DNA from: Nelumbo lutea
Taxonomy: Eukaryota; Streptophyta; Magnoliopsida; Proteales; Nelumbonaceae
Assembly: GCA_022828595.1 (NCBI GenBank)
Contig: JAKGHH010000001.1
Location: forward strand, 212,425,848-212,489,847
Length of the DNA stretch: 64,000 bases
Reading direction: 5' to 3'
Below, piece by piece: positions 11,252 through 21,815 of the stretch; position 1 is the first letter of the stretch; each line of letters opens with the position of its first letter. A model generated the notes under the pieces. It was not told the DNA's origin. It saw nothing but the letters and a program-made list of their open reading frames with translations, and ran no database searches. Position numbers and translations under genes: made by a program.

Positions 11252-11333
11252 GTATGATTTATTAACCCAATAGATTCCTATTAGAGTTATACTGGTATGT
11301 CCAATTTTTATTCTCAACATTCAATTTGTGCAG

Positions 11334-11429
11334 GTAAAAAGCTTAAAGGATTAGCAGAGACAGTTGAAAATTATCACGTAGTTCTTGCAGAAAACCGGAG
11401 GCTTTATAATGATGTTCAGGACTTGAAAG
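11334..11429 (+). CDS. Kinesin-14 exon (neck)
   Basis: This 96-nt exon encodes KKLKGLAETVENYHVVLAEN then RRLYNDVQDLKG. It is the family's neck region directly before the motor core and sets minus-end direction in kinesin-14s. Acceptor TGTGCAG, donor GAAAG/GTGCCA, phase 1 at both ends, so it joins smoothly to the flanking exons. Confidence 0.9.
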
Positions 11430-11510
11430 GTGCCATTAATTAGTAAGTTACAATTAATGGCTGTATTATTGTTAATTATTTTGCTTCTTAGTTTTGTTTT
11501 TCTTTGATAG

Positions 11511-11690
11511 GTAATATTAGGGTGTACTGTCGTATAAGGCCATTCCTTCCTGGGCAGAATGGAAGGCAGACAACCATAGAATATATTGGTGATAACGGTG
11601 AATTAGCTGTTGTAAATCCCTCCAAACAAGGAAAAGACAGCTGCCGGATGTTTAAGTTCAACAAGGTCTTTGGTCCAACTGCTACTCAAG
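11511..11690 (+). CDS. Kinesin-14 exon (start of motor domain)
   Basis: This 180-nt exon encodes NIRVYCRIRPFLPGQ, the first strand of the kinesin motor, and runs to MFKFNKVFGPTATQ. Acceptor is TTGATAG and donor is ACTCAAG/GTTTGC. It ends in phase 1 (CAA G) and must be joined over 34.8 kb to the next exon. All residues expected for this part of the motor seem present. Confidence 0.95.
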
Positions 11691-11730
11691 GTTTGCATTT
11701 TTATTTTTGTCAATTTTATCAAATTGTTTC

Positions 11731-11981
11731 TGTTGTTAGAGTTGTTATTTTTCTGCTGTTAGAGTGCTGTCAGCATGTTCTTATCCTCTATTTCTTGTTT
11801 TATTATTAGGGTGTGCTGCCAGGGGCAAGAATGTCTTTTTTCTTCTTTTATTTATTTCATGTTATTAAAAATAAGAAGCTGGGCGCCGCCAGCTAGAACT
11901 TTTGACCCTCAAACATCTTTCTCCCTCTCTTCTTCTCTTCTCTCTTCTCCTCTCCCTCCTCTCTCTTCTAGAAAGAAAACA
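11731..11981 (+). repeat. 5' LTR of element E
   Basis: It begins TGTTGTTAGAG and ends AGAAAGAAAACA. The ends are fixed by the matching 3' LTR and by the primer site that follows. The right third is CT-rich. Confidence 0.88.
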
Positions 11982-11993
11982 TGGTATCAAAGC
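11982..11993 (+). other. Primer-binding site of element E
   Basis: TGGTATCAAAGC differs by one base from the initiator-Met tRNA complement TGGTATCAGAGC that primes most plant copia elements. It lies directly after the LTR. Confidence 0.85.
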
Positions 11994-12213
11994 ACAATCT
12001 GGGCGATAGGAATCCTTTTTTCTCTCTGAATCACATTCACTTTACTCAGTTTTCAGATTTCTTGGACAGTGAAGACAAGAAACCCTAATCGGACTGGTCA
12101 GAACACTTTTTTACTGGTTTTTCTGGGTTCTTGATCGTAACACCAAGGTAACCCTAGTTGGAGGTGGCCGATGCTGTGAAGGCTCTTTTCCTTTGGGTTT
12201 GCACCTTCATACA

Positions 12214-12350
12214 GGTGCTGTGATTGTTTGGTATGTGTTGTGTGTGATACCCTTTGTCACAGGTATGCGCTGTGATTGCTTGGTATGTGTTGTGTGTGAT
12301 ACCCTTTGTCACATGCATGTGCTGTGATTGTTTGGTATATGTAGTGTGTG
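12214..12350 (+). repeat. 52-bp tandem repeat in element E leader
   Basis: About 2.6 copies of a 52-bp unit containing GCTGTGATTGTTTGGTATGT start at 12217, 12269 and 12321. They lie between the primer site and gag, so they would be in the untranslated leader RNA. Confidence 0.85.
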
Positions 12351-12549
12351 GTCTAATGGTGACTAGAACTTAAATTTCTGGACTGTTTAATTGCTGCCAA
12401 TGGGATTTCAGCAGTATTTTCTTTACTTCAGGAGCAGAATTTTTGGTGTTTAGTCTCCTAATTGTGACTGTGAGTGGTAGTAGCTGAGTGGGGACAAGTC
12501 TTGTGCACCTGTGGTTCTTGTTTTTTGTCCTATAGAATTTTTTCTCAAT

Positions 12550-15500
12550 GGAAAATGATGATACTGCTTCATCCGGGTTTCCTATGCCAATTACCCCTTT
12601 AAATGGCCTGAACTACCGGACTGGGCTAAAGGTGTAAAATTTTATGCTACAGCAAGGGGAAAAGCTGGTTACATAAACAGAAGAGTAAAAGGAAGGACCT
12701 AAGAGTGGGAAAACTGAACATGATAGGTGGGACCAAGAGAATAGTATAGTGATGTCCTGGCTTCTTGCAGTCATGGAACCTGATGTGAAGAGCTTTGTGT
12801 GGGTAGAAACTGCTAGTGAAATGTGGGAATAGACCAAAACCACCAACTCTAAGTAAAGGCACTATGCCAAGATTTACCAGTTACAAGCTGAATCCTCAAC
12901 TGATAAACAGGGTAACCGTAGTTTGTTAGCCTATTATTCAGCCCTTACTTCAGTATGGAAGGAGTTGGACCACTATCAAGCTATAGAGTGGAAACTTGAT
13001 GATGATGCTAAAGCCTATAAGAAGTTGGTTTCTCAACAATAGGTTTTTGCTTTCTTGTTGGGACTAGACCCCGTATAAGAATCTCTTAGAGTTCAGATTT
13101 TGGGAAGTAAAGAGTTGCCTTCAGTTCAAGAGGTGTATGCCCTTGTCCAGTTTGTGGAAAGTAGATGGAGTGTGATGGTTATAACTAAGGGGGAGCAACA
13201 GGTGGCATTAGCTACAGTGGGTGGTAACAATATGGGAAAGAAGAGTGATTCCAAGATAGTTGATGATAAGGACAAGTTGATCAGTACTCACTATCGGCGT
13301 TCAAGACATATATGTGACACATGCTGGAAGCTCTATGGAAGGTCAAAGTGGGATGTAAAGAACCAAGAACAGGTTAAGGTGTAGGGTCAGAAGAAGTCTA
13401 ATGCAGCAAATATGGCAACCCAAGATACTCAGCCTGCTAGGATGTCAACTGGTACTGCTCAGGAGCACTTCACTGGTTTTGACACCAAGGAAGATATCAT
13501 TAATTCATTTCATGGTCATTTGGTAGGGCCTTGCACCAGATGGATAATTCAACTATTAGTACTCCTACTTCATTTGCTTCTACATCAGGTAATGTAGCCT
13601 TTGCCTTCCATGTCTCCATTGTCACTGATTCCCCTTGGATCATTGACTTAGGGGCCTCTAACCACATGATTGGTAAGCCAAATCTTTTTTAGTCTTATAG
13701 CCTTTTGTCAGGAAGGGATAAGGTGAAGATTCTAGATGGATCATTCTCCTTCATTGCAGGCTAATGATCAATTTCCTTTCCTCATGGACTTAACCTGAAT
13801 AATGTGTTGCATGCACCTCAACTTCCCATCAATGTTCTTTCCATTAGCATCATCACAAGCTGTTAAAACTGTAGTTTAACCTTTTTTTCTTGGCTCATGT
13901 GTTTTTCAGGATCTGACTTATGGGAGGACAATTGGTAGAGGAAGCTTAGTGGATGATCTCTACACTCTTGACAACAAGGCTGGTTTCCCAGTGTCATCTC
14001 TAGAGTCACATAGTTAATCAAATAGGAGTCTTTTTTCTGTGGAATAATCGGTTAAGTCATGTGTCGTTTTAAGTAGTGAAGCCTTTGTTTCCTTTTTTAT
14101 TTAAGTCATGTTCAATGTCAGATTTCTGGTGTCAAACATGTTAGTTGAGCAAGCAATGTAGAATAATATTTCATTCAGGTAATAAAAGATCAAGTTTCCC
14201 TTTCCATATTGTGTATTCTGATGTTTGGGGGGCTACTACTATAACTTTAGAGGGTGGGTATAACTACTTTATCACATTGACTGATGACTTTTCCTGCTAT
14301 ATAGGGGTATTTCCCATGCGTAGCAAAGACGAAGTTCCAAAGATTGTGAGGGATTTCTAGAGGATGGTGTTTACACAATTTCATGTTGAAATCTATATTT
14401 TTCAATCAAATAATGCAAATGAATATTTCCATGGTGAGCTCAATGAGTTTTTTGCTTCTCATGGATCCCTTCATAGGAGTTCATGTGCGAGAGCACCACA
14501 ATAGAATGGTGTTGCAGAAAGAAAGAACAAACACCTTTAGGTAGCACGAGGGATGATGTTACAGATGAATGTACCAAAATGATTTTGGATAGATGCTGTA
14601 CTTGCTACTACTCATGTCATCAATCGCATGCCCTCCAGAGTGTTGAACTAGAAGGTTCCTCATTAGTTGTCCCCTCAGTCTCCTTTATTTTCCATCCCCA
14701 TGAGTGTTTGGTTGTCATGCTTTTGTCCATGATTTATCTCCGTCTCATGGTAAGTTAGACCCTTGGTCTATTCCATGTATCTTTTTGGGGTATCCCTCCT
14801 CTCAAAAGGGTTACTGGTGCTTTGATCCCATTGGTCATAAGTTTGTTGTCTCTATGAATGTTTCCTTTATTGAGTTTGAACCACTCTTCCCTGCTTCTCC
14901 TCAAGGGGAGAGTAGCGTGGAGGAGGAAAAGCGGGTTTGTCAAGTATCCCTTGCTTCTGTTTTAGATCCTGCTCCTTTTCATGCCTTCATATGTAAGTGC
15001 CGTAGAGATCAGCAACATGATAAAGATGTGGAGCTACTAGATACCGAGTAACCGACACCTTCAGATTCCCAAGAGGTAAGTCCAAATGACTAGGCACCCT
15101 TGCTCCTGTTGATGCCCCTGCTCCCATTTCGGTTGTGGATGACCTTGACATTCCTATTGCTCAAAGAGAGGGAGTCTGGTCATGCACTACCAAACACCCC
15201 ATTACCTAGTATGTATCATATGATAATATTTCCCTCTCTTACCCTGACTTCCTATCTGTAGTTGATAGCATTTCCATGCCTAGAAATGTGGCAAAGGCTT
15301 TAATTTGCCCTAAATGGACAGATGCTATGAAGGAGGAGATTAATGCCCTTCATAAGAATCACACTTGGGAATTGGTGGATCTTCTAAAAGGGAAAGACCC
15401 AGTGGTATGTAAATGGGTGTTTACAGTAAAACACAAGGCGGATGAGATAGTTGAAAGGTACAAAGCAAGGTTGGTAGCAAAAGGGTACACTCAAGTCTAT

Positions 15501-16935
15501 GGTGTTGACAATGATGGGACATTTGCTCTAGTAGCTAAGGTGAACTCAATTCGGGTTCTTATATCATTGGTTGCAAACCTTTATTGGGAATTGCATCAAC
15601 TTGATGTAAAGAATGCCTTTTTAAATGGTTATTTGGAAGAGGAGGTGTATGTGGTTCAGTCACTAGGTTTTTGTGCCAAAGGAAGTGAAGATAAGGTGTG
15701 CAAGTTAAGAAAGTCCCTCTATAGCCTAAAACAATCTCCCAGAGCATGGTTCAATAGGTTTCATATGGCGGTGCAACAAGTTGGATTGAAACATGCCAGT
15801 CTGATCAGACTCTCTTTGTGAAGAGGTGCCAGGAACAAGTTGCAATGTTTATAGTGTATGTAGATGATATCATCATTGTAGGGAACCAAAGCTCGAAAAT
15901 ACAAAAGTTGAAGGAATTCCTAGCTTCCCAATTTGAAGTGAAAGATCTGGGTCCACTAAAGTACTTTCTTAGAATTGAGGTTGTTTGCTCAAAAAGGGGC
16001 ATCTTCATTTCTTAGAGGAAGTACATCCTTGATATGTTACAAAACACATGCAAATTAGGTGCAAAGCTAGCAGATACTCCTATGGATGTTGACTATAAAC
16101 TGGGTGATTGTGATTGTGAACCTCTGAAAGATGTAAACCAGTTTCAGAGGTTAGTGTGAAGGTTGCTTTATTTGTCTATGACATGTCTGGACTTTGCTTA
16201 GGCTGCATTTGGCATTCCTTATTTAAGGACTTATCTCCTTTTTTCTATAAAAAACTCAGTATTAATAGGAGCATTTTAATTGCAAAAAGGAGATAAGTCT
16301 TTAAAATAAGGAATGCCAAATGTAGCCTTATTCAGTTGGGGTCCTAAGCCAATTCATGTATTCCCCTAAGAGACCACACATGGAGGCAGTGGAGAGAATT
16401 CTCCGGTTTTTGAAGAAGTATCTAGGAACTAGTTTGCTATTCAGTAAACATAACCATTTGAAAGTGGAAGTCTATACAGATGCTATTTGGGCAGGTGTTG
16501 TGGATGATAGAAAATCCACAAGTGGGTACTGTACGTTTGTGGGAGGAAATCTAGTGACATGGAGAAGTAGAAAACAGAGTGTAGTTGCAAGAGAGTATAG
16601 AGCTATGGCACATGGGGTGGCTGCCTGGCTGGAGTACTGTGGCAGAAGAATCTTCTAGGGGAGCTTGGGTTATTGTTCACAGCCCTATGTCCCTCTACTG
16701 TGACAACAAGACAACCATAAACACTACTGGCAATCCTGTCCTACACGATATGACAAAGCACATTGAAGTGGACAAGCACTTCATAAGAGAAATTGGAGAA
16801 AGATGAAATTTGCACTCCTTATGTCAACTCCAAGGAGCAACTGGCTGATGTTCTCACAAAAGGGCTTCCATACTTGCGGCATAATGAGCTGTGTGACAAG
16901 TTGGGCATGATAGATATATTCAACTCAACTTGAGG
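12550..16935 (+). pseudogene. Element E gag-pol remnants
   Basis: Gag starts near ATG 12550. The zinc knuckle near 13290 has lost its first Cys (HYRRSRHICDTCWK). Protease reads DLGASNH instead of DSGASNH, losing the Ser of the active-site triad. Integrase (DVWGATT, near 14220), RT ([13 protein letters not shown] near 15600, YVDDII near 15862) and RNase H (YTDAIWAG, DNKTTINT, KHIEVDKHF) are recognisable in different frames. A Tourist-type MITE interrupts the RT to RNase H link at 16201-16327. It cannot be translated as a polyprotein. Confidence 0.85.
16201..16327. mobile_element. 127-bp Tourist-type MITE
   Basis: Long terminal inverted repeats of about 44 bp start GGCTGCATTTGGCATTCC on one side and GGCTACATTTGGCATTCC on the other. 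They are flanked by TTA on both sides (16198-16200 and 16328-16330). A TTA duplication plus GG-starting ends is the PIF/Harbinger (Tourist) signature. Removing it and one TTA restores element E coding across AYSVGVLSQF. Confidence 0.9.
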
Positions 16936-17094
16936 GAGAGTGTTGTTAGAGCTGTTATTTTTCTGCTGTTAGAGTGCTGCTAGTTTAGGGTGCTATCAAC
17001 ATGTTCTTATCTTCTATTTATTGTTTTTTTATTAGGGTGTCCCACTAGGGGCAAGAATTTCTTTTTGCTTCTTTTATTTATTTCATGCTATTAT
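16929..17094 (+). repeat. Purine tract and first part of element E 3' LTR
   Basis: CTTGAGGGAGAG is followed at 16941 by TGTTGTTAGAG, the LTR start. The LTR is interrupted at 17094 by element D and continues at 32395. Confidence 0.85.
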
Positions 17095-17385
17095 TGTAAG
17101 TAAACCCTAGTAGATTCTAGGTTGAAGTAGAAAAGAAGAAAGAAAAGAGAAAGAAGAAGAAGAAGGAGACGAGAAAGATGGTTTGGCCAGACTAGAAGAG
17201 AGTAAAAATCACCTCTCCCCTAGCCGACCCACTTGTATTTATTCAAAACATAGAGTTACAAGAAAGACCATTTTGTCCCTCATAGGAGATGGGACACATA
17301 ACTTAAACTCAGATACAATAGACCTTTCACTCTCAAGTAGATAAACCAGAATGACCAAAATACCCCTGACTCGAGCATTCTAACA
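17095..17385 (-). repeat. 3' LTR of element D
   Basis: It runs from TGTAAGTAAACCC to ATTCTAACA on the + strand. The minus-strand polypurine tract CTTGAGGGGGAG lies directly to its right. It is the same family as the LTR of element C at 17931. Confidence 0.92.
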
Positions 17386-17392
17386 CTCCCCC

Positions 17393-17930
17393 TCAAGCTG
17401 GAGAGTATATATCATATAGTCCCAGCTTGTTACAAATGTAATCTATTCTTCCCCGAGACAATCCCTTTGTGAAGCGATCTGCCCACTAATTTCCTGAGCT
17501 CAAATGAGATGTGGTTATCACCCCACTTATAATTTTCTCTCTTACAAAGTGACAATCAACCTCAATATGCTTAGTTTTCTCATGGAAGACGGGATTGGAA
17601 GAGATGTGAACAATAGCTTGGTTATCACAGTATAGTTTCATGGGTTTGTCAACTGAGAATCCCATCTCTTGTAGCAAGTTCTTCAGCCATACTAGTTCAC
17701 ATGTGGTATGGGCCATAGCCTTGTACTTTGCTTCTGCACTACTTCTTGCCACCATTGTTTGTTTCTTGTTCTTCCAAGTTACAAGATTGCCACCAAGGAA
17801 GGTACAATACCCTGTAGTTGATCTCCTATCTGATATAGAGCCAGCCCAGTCAGCATCTATGTAACCTACTATCTCAAGAGTTCCTTCATTTTGGTATAAC
17901 AAACCATGAACTGGAGCACCCTTTAGGTAC
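17393..17930 (-). pseudogene. Element D RNase H
   Basis: The frame from 17902 to 17486 encodes RNase H with DADWAGS, SSAEAKYKAMAH, LYCDNQAIVH and KHIEVDCHFVREK. Its last part, after GVITTSHLSSGN, ends at a stop where relatives read Q. The upstream side is cut at 17930 by the LTR of element C. Confidence 0.85.
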
Positions 17931-18234
17931 TGTTAGAATGCTCGAGTCAGGGGTATTTTGGTCATTCTGGTGTATATTCTTGAAAGTGAAAGGTCTATTG
18001 TATCTGAGTTTAAGTGGTGTGTCCCATCTTCTATGAGGGACAAAATTGTCTTTCTTGTAACTCAAGTTTTATGAATAAAAGTCAAGTGGGTCGGCTAGGA
18101 GAGTGTGATTTTAAAACATTCTCTCTTCTAGTCTAGCCGAACACTCTTCTCCTCTCCTTCTTCTTCTTCTTTCTCTTTTCTTTCTTCTTTCTTCTTCTCT
18201 ACTTTGACCTAGAATCAACTAGGGTTTATTCACA
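17931..18234 (+). repeat. 5' LTR of element C
   Basis: It starts TGTTAGAATGCTCGAG and ends GGGTTTATTCACA, followed by the primer site. Near the 3' end is a long TTC/TTTC stretch. Confidence 0.9.
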
Positions 18235-18246
18235 TGGTATCAGAGC
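18235..18246 (+). other. Primer-binding site of element C
   Basis: TGGTATCAGAGC, complementary to the 3' end of initiator-Met tRNA, directly after the LTR. Confidence 0.9.
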
Positions 18247-18963
18247 ATTAAGGTCTCGTGTTCTCTTGCTGTTGTCTTCTCCCTGGGTTCACCGCCAGCT
18301 TCACAGTAGGTTTCATCATCCTACAGCTGACCTGATTGAAGACTTGATAAAGAGCTGAAAAGGAGTTGCCGTTTTGAGGGCCTGGAGGTGAGAATGCCTC
18401 TGGCTGGTGCTGTGGTGGTCGTTGAAGTGGTATACTAGACCCTCTATTCAGTGTACGAAGAGGGCTGGACGTATACAGGTATGGGCACTGCTGTCGTGTG
18501 TTCAGAAATGGACTGTGAATGCTAATTTTTTGTGCTTCAAAAGTTAGTTGTTGTGGTGCTGGGTGAAACTGATATACATATCAGTCATGTTCTTTTGTTT
18601 TCTTGCTCGCATGTGTGCTGAAAGAAGAGTAGTAGACTGCTGATGTCCACGACAGCAGTGGTGTGGTATCTACGATTCTAAATGCTTAAAAGTGAACCCC
18701 TAGACCTTGTGTGTAATCAGTTCTGCAGTATGAAGAACAAGTGTTCGATGAAATGACTGAGTAATTTCAGCAGTGGTGTGTTGATGGTAAATGGTTCTGC
18801 AGTGTGCAGTCCAAGTGTTTGATGTGTTGACTAAATGATTTCAGCTTTAGAGTGTAGTGTGTAATGTGCAGTTGAAGAAAGTGGGGTTGGTGGTATCATA
18901 AGTGAGATAAGTCTTGTGACGAGTGTGAGATTGTGGTGTATATTCAAAGGTGAAATAATTGAG

Positions 18964-21815
18964 ATGGCTTCAACTGTAGTTGGGAATGACAACAAAACCG
19001 GCATCATGCTTTCTTCAGATTATCTATGTGTTCAAATGACATCCATCAAGTTGAATGGTTAGAACTATGTACCATGGGCAAAATCTGTGGAGGTGTTCTT
19101 GAAGGCCAAGAGGAAAGTAAAACATGTGAGGGAGGAGAAACCTTACTCTGATTCTCCTGGGTTCAGTGATTGGGAACAAGATGATGCACAGATAATGACA
19201 TGGCTTTGGAACAATATGGAACCAAAGATTAGTGTGAACTTCATGTTCCTAGATATAGTCAAAGAGATCTGGGATCATGCTAAAAAGTTGTACTCTGGAC
19301 AAGACAACACAACTAGGGTATATCAGTTATACCAAGAGTACTTCAATTTGAAGCAAGGAAGTCAAAGCTTAGAAGAGTATTATGCAAGTTTGAAGAACAT
19401 CCGCAATGACCTAAATGTGTATCACCCTCTAACATCAGATGTCCAGATCCAACAACAACAACATGAACAGCTTGATGTGACTAGGTTTCTTGTGGGCTTG
19501 AAGGCTGAGTATGAGCCTATCAGAGCACAGATATTGGGGGGATCAACTCTCCCCTCACTTGAAGAAGTTTTTGCCCGTCTTAAGAGGACATCCATTGAGC
19601 CGGTGGAACATTCTTCCTTCTCTGATAGATCTGGTTTGGTAGTGACTAAAGGGAGTGGCCGTGGAAGTAGAAGTGGTGGTGGCAGCAATGGCCCTCCAAG
19701 CAACCGTGGTGGACACATGTTTAACTGGGCTAGTGGCCGGACTGGAGGCCGAGAGTCAGGGGGAGGCCTTGGAAAAGGAAGGGGTAATGCTCAGAGAAAA
19801 TGTACACATTGTGGCTTAGAGGGGCACACAGTTAATTTCTGCTATGATTTTCGTGGTCCACCCAACAGTTGGGCTAACCATGTTACGTCTAAGAGTATTA
19901 GCACAATTACTGAAAGCCGGCAAATTGCCCCAACCCCCTCCACACCCGCTTGTGCTTCCGGGAAGGAAATGGTCAGTGTACCATAGGCAATATATGAGCA
20001 GTTCCTTCAAACATCTCAGCAGAACACAACTACACTTGCCCATTCAGGTATGACTTGTTTAGCTTCCAAAGCCTCACCCTGGATCATTGATTCTGGAGCC
20101 TCGAACCATATGTTTGAGTCTCTTGATGTATTTTCTTCCCTTTCTCGCTCCTCCACATCCCAGACAGTTACACTTGCTAATGGTTCTACATCTCCTATTT
20201 GTGGTGCTGGTGATGTTGATCTCTCCTCATTGTCTTTAGCATCTGTTTTATATGTTCCTAAGTTCCCTTTTAACTTTATGTCTATTAGCAGATTAACCAA
20301 GTCCCTTAATTGTTCTGTAACCTTCTATCCTTCTTCTTGTGTGTTTCAGGATCTCAAGATGGGGAAGAAGATTGGTGGAGGGCATGAAGCATGTGGTTTG
20401 TATTACCTTGATGGTGGTGGCCCCCCAGTGGCTTTTCAGTCGTCTCTTACTCTCTCCAATGGCACTGCAGACTTGGTCATCCCTCTCTCAAGGCTTTGAA
20501 GCTGCTAGTTCCTTCCTTGAGTCATCTTTCATCATTAGAGTGTGAGTCATGTCAGTTGGGAAAACATCATCGAGTCTCATTTAGTCCAAGAATTGATAGT
20601 CGTGTCTCAAGTCCTTTTGCTTTATTTCATTCTGATGTATGGGGTCCAGTTAAAGTGGTGTCATACAATGGGTTTAAGTATTTTATAATCTTTGTTGATG
20701 ACTTTTCAAGGATGACATGGATTTATCTTATGAAAAACCGTAGTGAATTGTTCTCTATTTTTCAGAAATTTCATGCTGAAATACGCACTCAATTTGGTGT
20801 TCATATTAAAATACTTCTCTCCGATAATGCCAAAGAATACATCTCCTCACCATTTCAGCAATACCTAGAACATCATGGAATAATTCATCAAACTTCTTGT
20901 GCCTACACCCCGCAACAAAACGGTGTAGCTGAACGAAAAAATAAACATCTTCTTGAAACTGCTCGGTCCTTGATGATCAATATGCATGTCCCAAAGCATT
21001 TTTGGAGTGATGTTGTTCTTACATCCTGTTTTCTGATAAATTGGATGCCCATGTCAATCCTTGGAAGTCAATCCTCTTTCTCCATGTTGTTTCCCACTTT
21101 GTCTCCCTTTCCTCTCACCCAAGGGTCTTTGGCTATGTTTGTTTTGTTCAACACTTGGGGCCTGGAGTAGACAAGCTAGATGCTTGAGCTACAAAGTGTA
21201 TTTTTCTTGGCTACTCAAGGACTCAGAAAGGGTACAAGTGTTATAACCCAAAGTTTCATAAATCGTTTGTGTGCCCTGATGTCACATTCTTTGAATCAGT
21301 TCATTTTTTCTCAGATGCCAGGGTCTCTTCTTCTCCCTCTGTGGTTCCTCTTCCTGTTCCGGTTGTGGACCCCCTTCCCGTAGCTCCCATTCGTACTGCA
21401 GATGCACATCATATGCCTGTTACTACAGAGAGGCCGCCAATTACTCAAGTGTATACCCGCAGAAGTGCTACTGCTCCTTCTCCCTCAGATCTTGATCTTC
21501 CTATTGCTTTGCGGAAAGGTAAACGCACTTGTACTCGTCATCCCATTTCAGACTATGTTTCCACTGCTTACCTTTCTGCTTCTCATTGCAAGTTTATATC
21601 ATTACTCTCATCAGTTCCCATTCCCAAGACTGTACAGGAAGCCCTTACCTCCCCAAGGTGGCGGCAAGCCATGGAAGAAGAACTCTCTGCTCTACAACAT
21701 AATCACACGTGGGAACTCACCACTCTTCCTCTTGGTAAGCACACTGTTGGGTGTAAGTGGGTCTATACAGTGAAGCATCTTCTTGATGGCAGTGTGGAAC
21801 GATTGAAGGCACGGT
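18964..21815 (+). pseudogene. Element C gag-pol remnants
   Basis: Gag begins at ATG 18964 (MASTVVGNDNKTG) with a TAG near 19059, then reads open for 299 residues. It has a Gly/Arg-rich region and a CX2CX4HX4C knuckle (CTHCGLEGHTVNFC). A TAG at 19984-19986 separates it from protease (DSGASNH) in the same frame. A frameshift near 20495 precedes integrase (DVWGP, SDNAKEY, QQNGVAERKN). Another break near 21170 precedes the integrase C-terminus and RT, which ends at the deletion point. Confidence 0.88.

Larger units (their letters stand above)
17931..21815 (+). mobile_element. Copia element C, right end deleted
   Basis: It has a 5' LTR at 17931-18234, primer site TGGTATCAGAGC at 18235, leader, and gag-pol into RT. 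It stops at 21815 inside RT (VERLKARL), fused to element A' of opposite strand with a shared TAG. Its 3' half and LTR are missing. LTR and Gag sequences show it is the same family as D, into whose RNase H it is inserted. Confidence 0.88.

Noticed and set aside
11775..12029. Frame reading out of the kinesin exon into LTR sequence
   Set aside because: It is CT-rich LTR sequence; the exon ends at 11690 with a normal donor.
19087..19986. Gag of element C as a domesticated host gene
   Set aside because: It has an in-frame stop upstream, sits between its LTR and protease remnants, and shows no sign of separate preservation.
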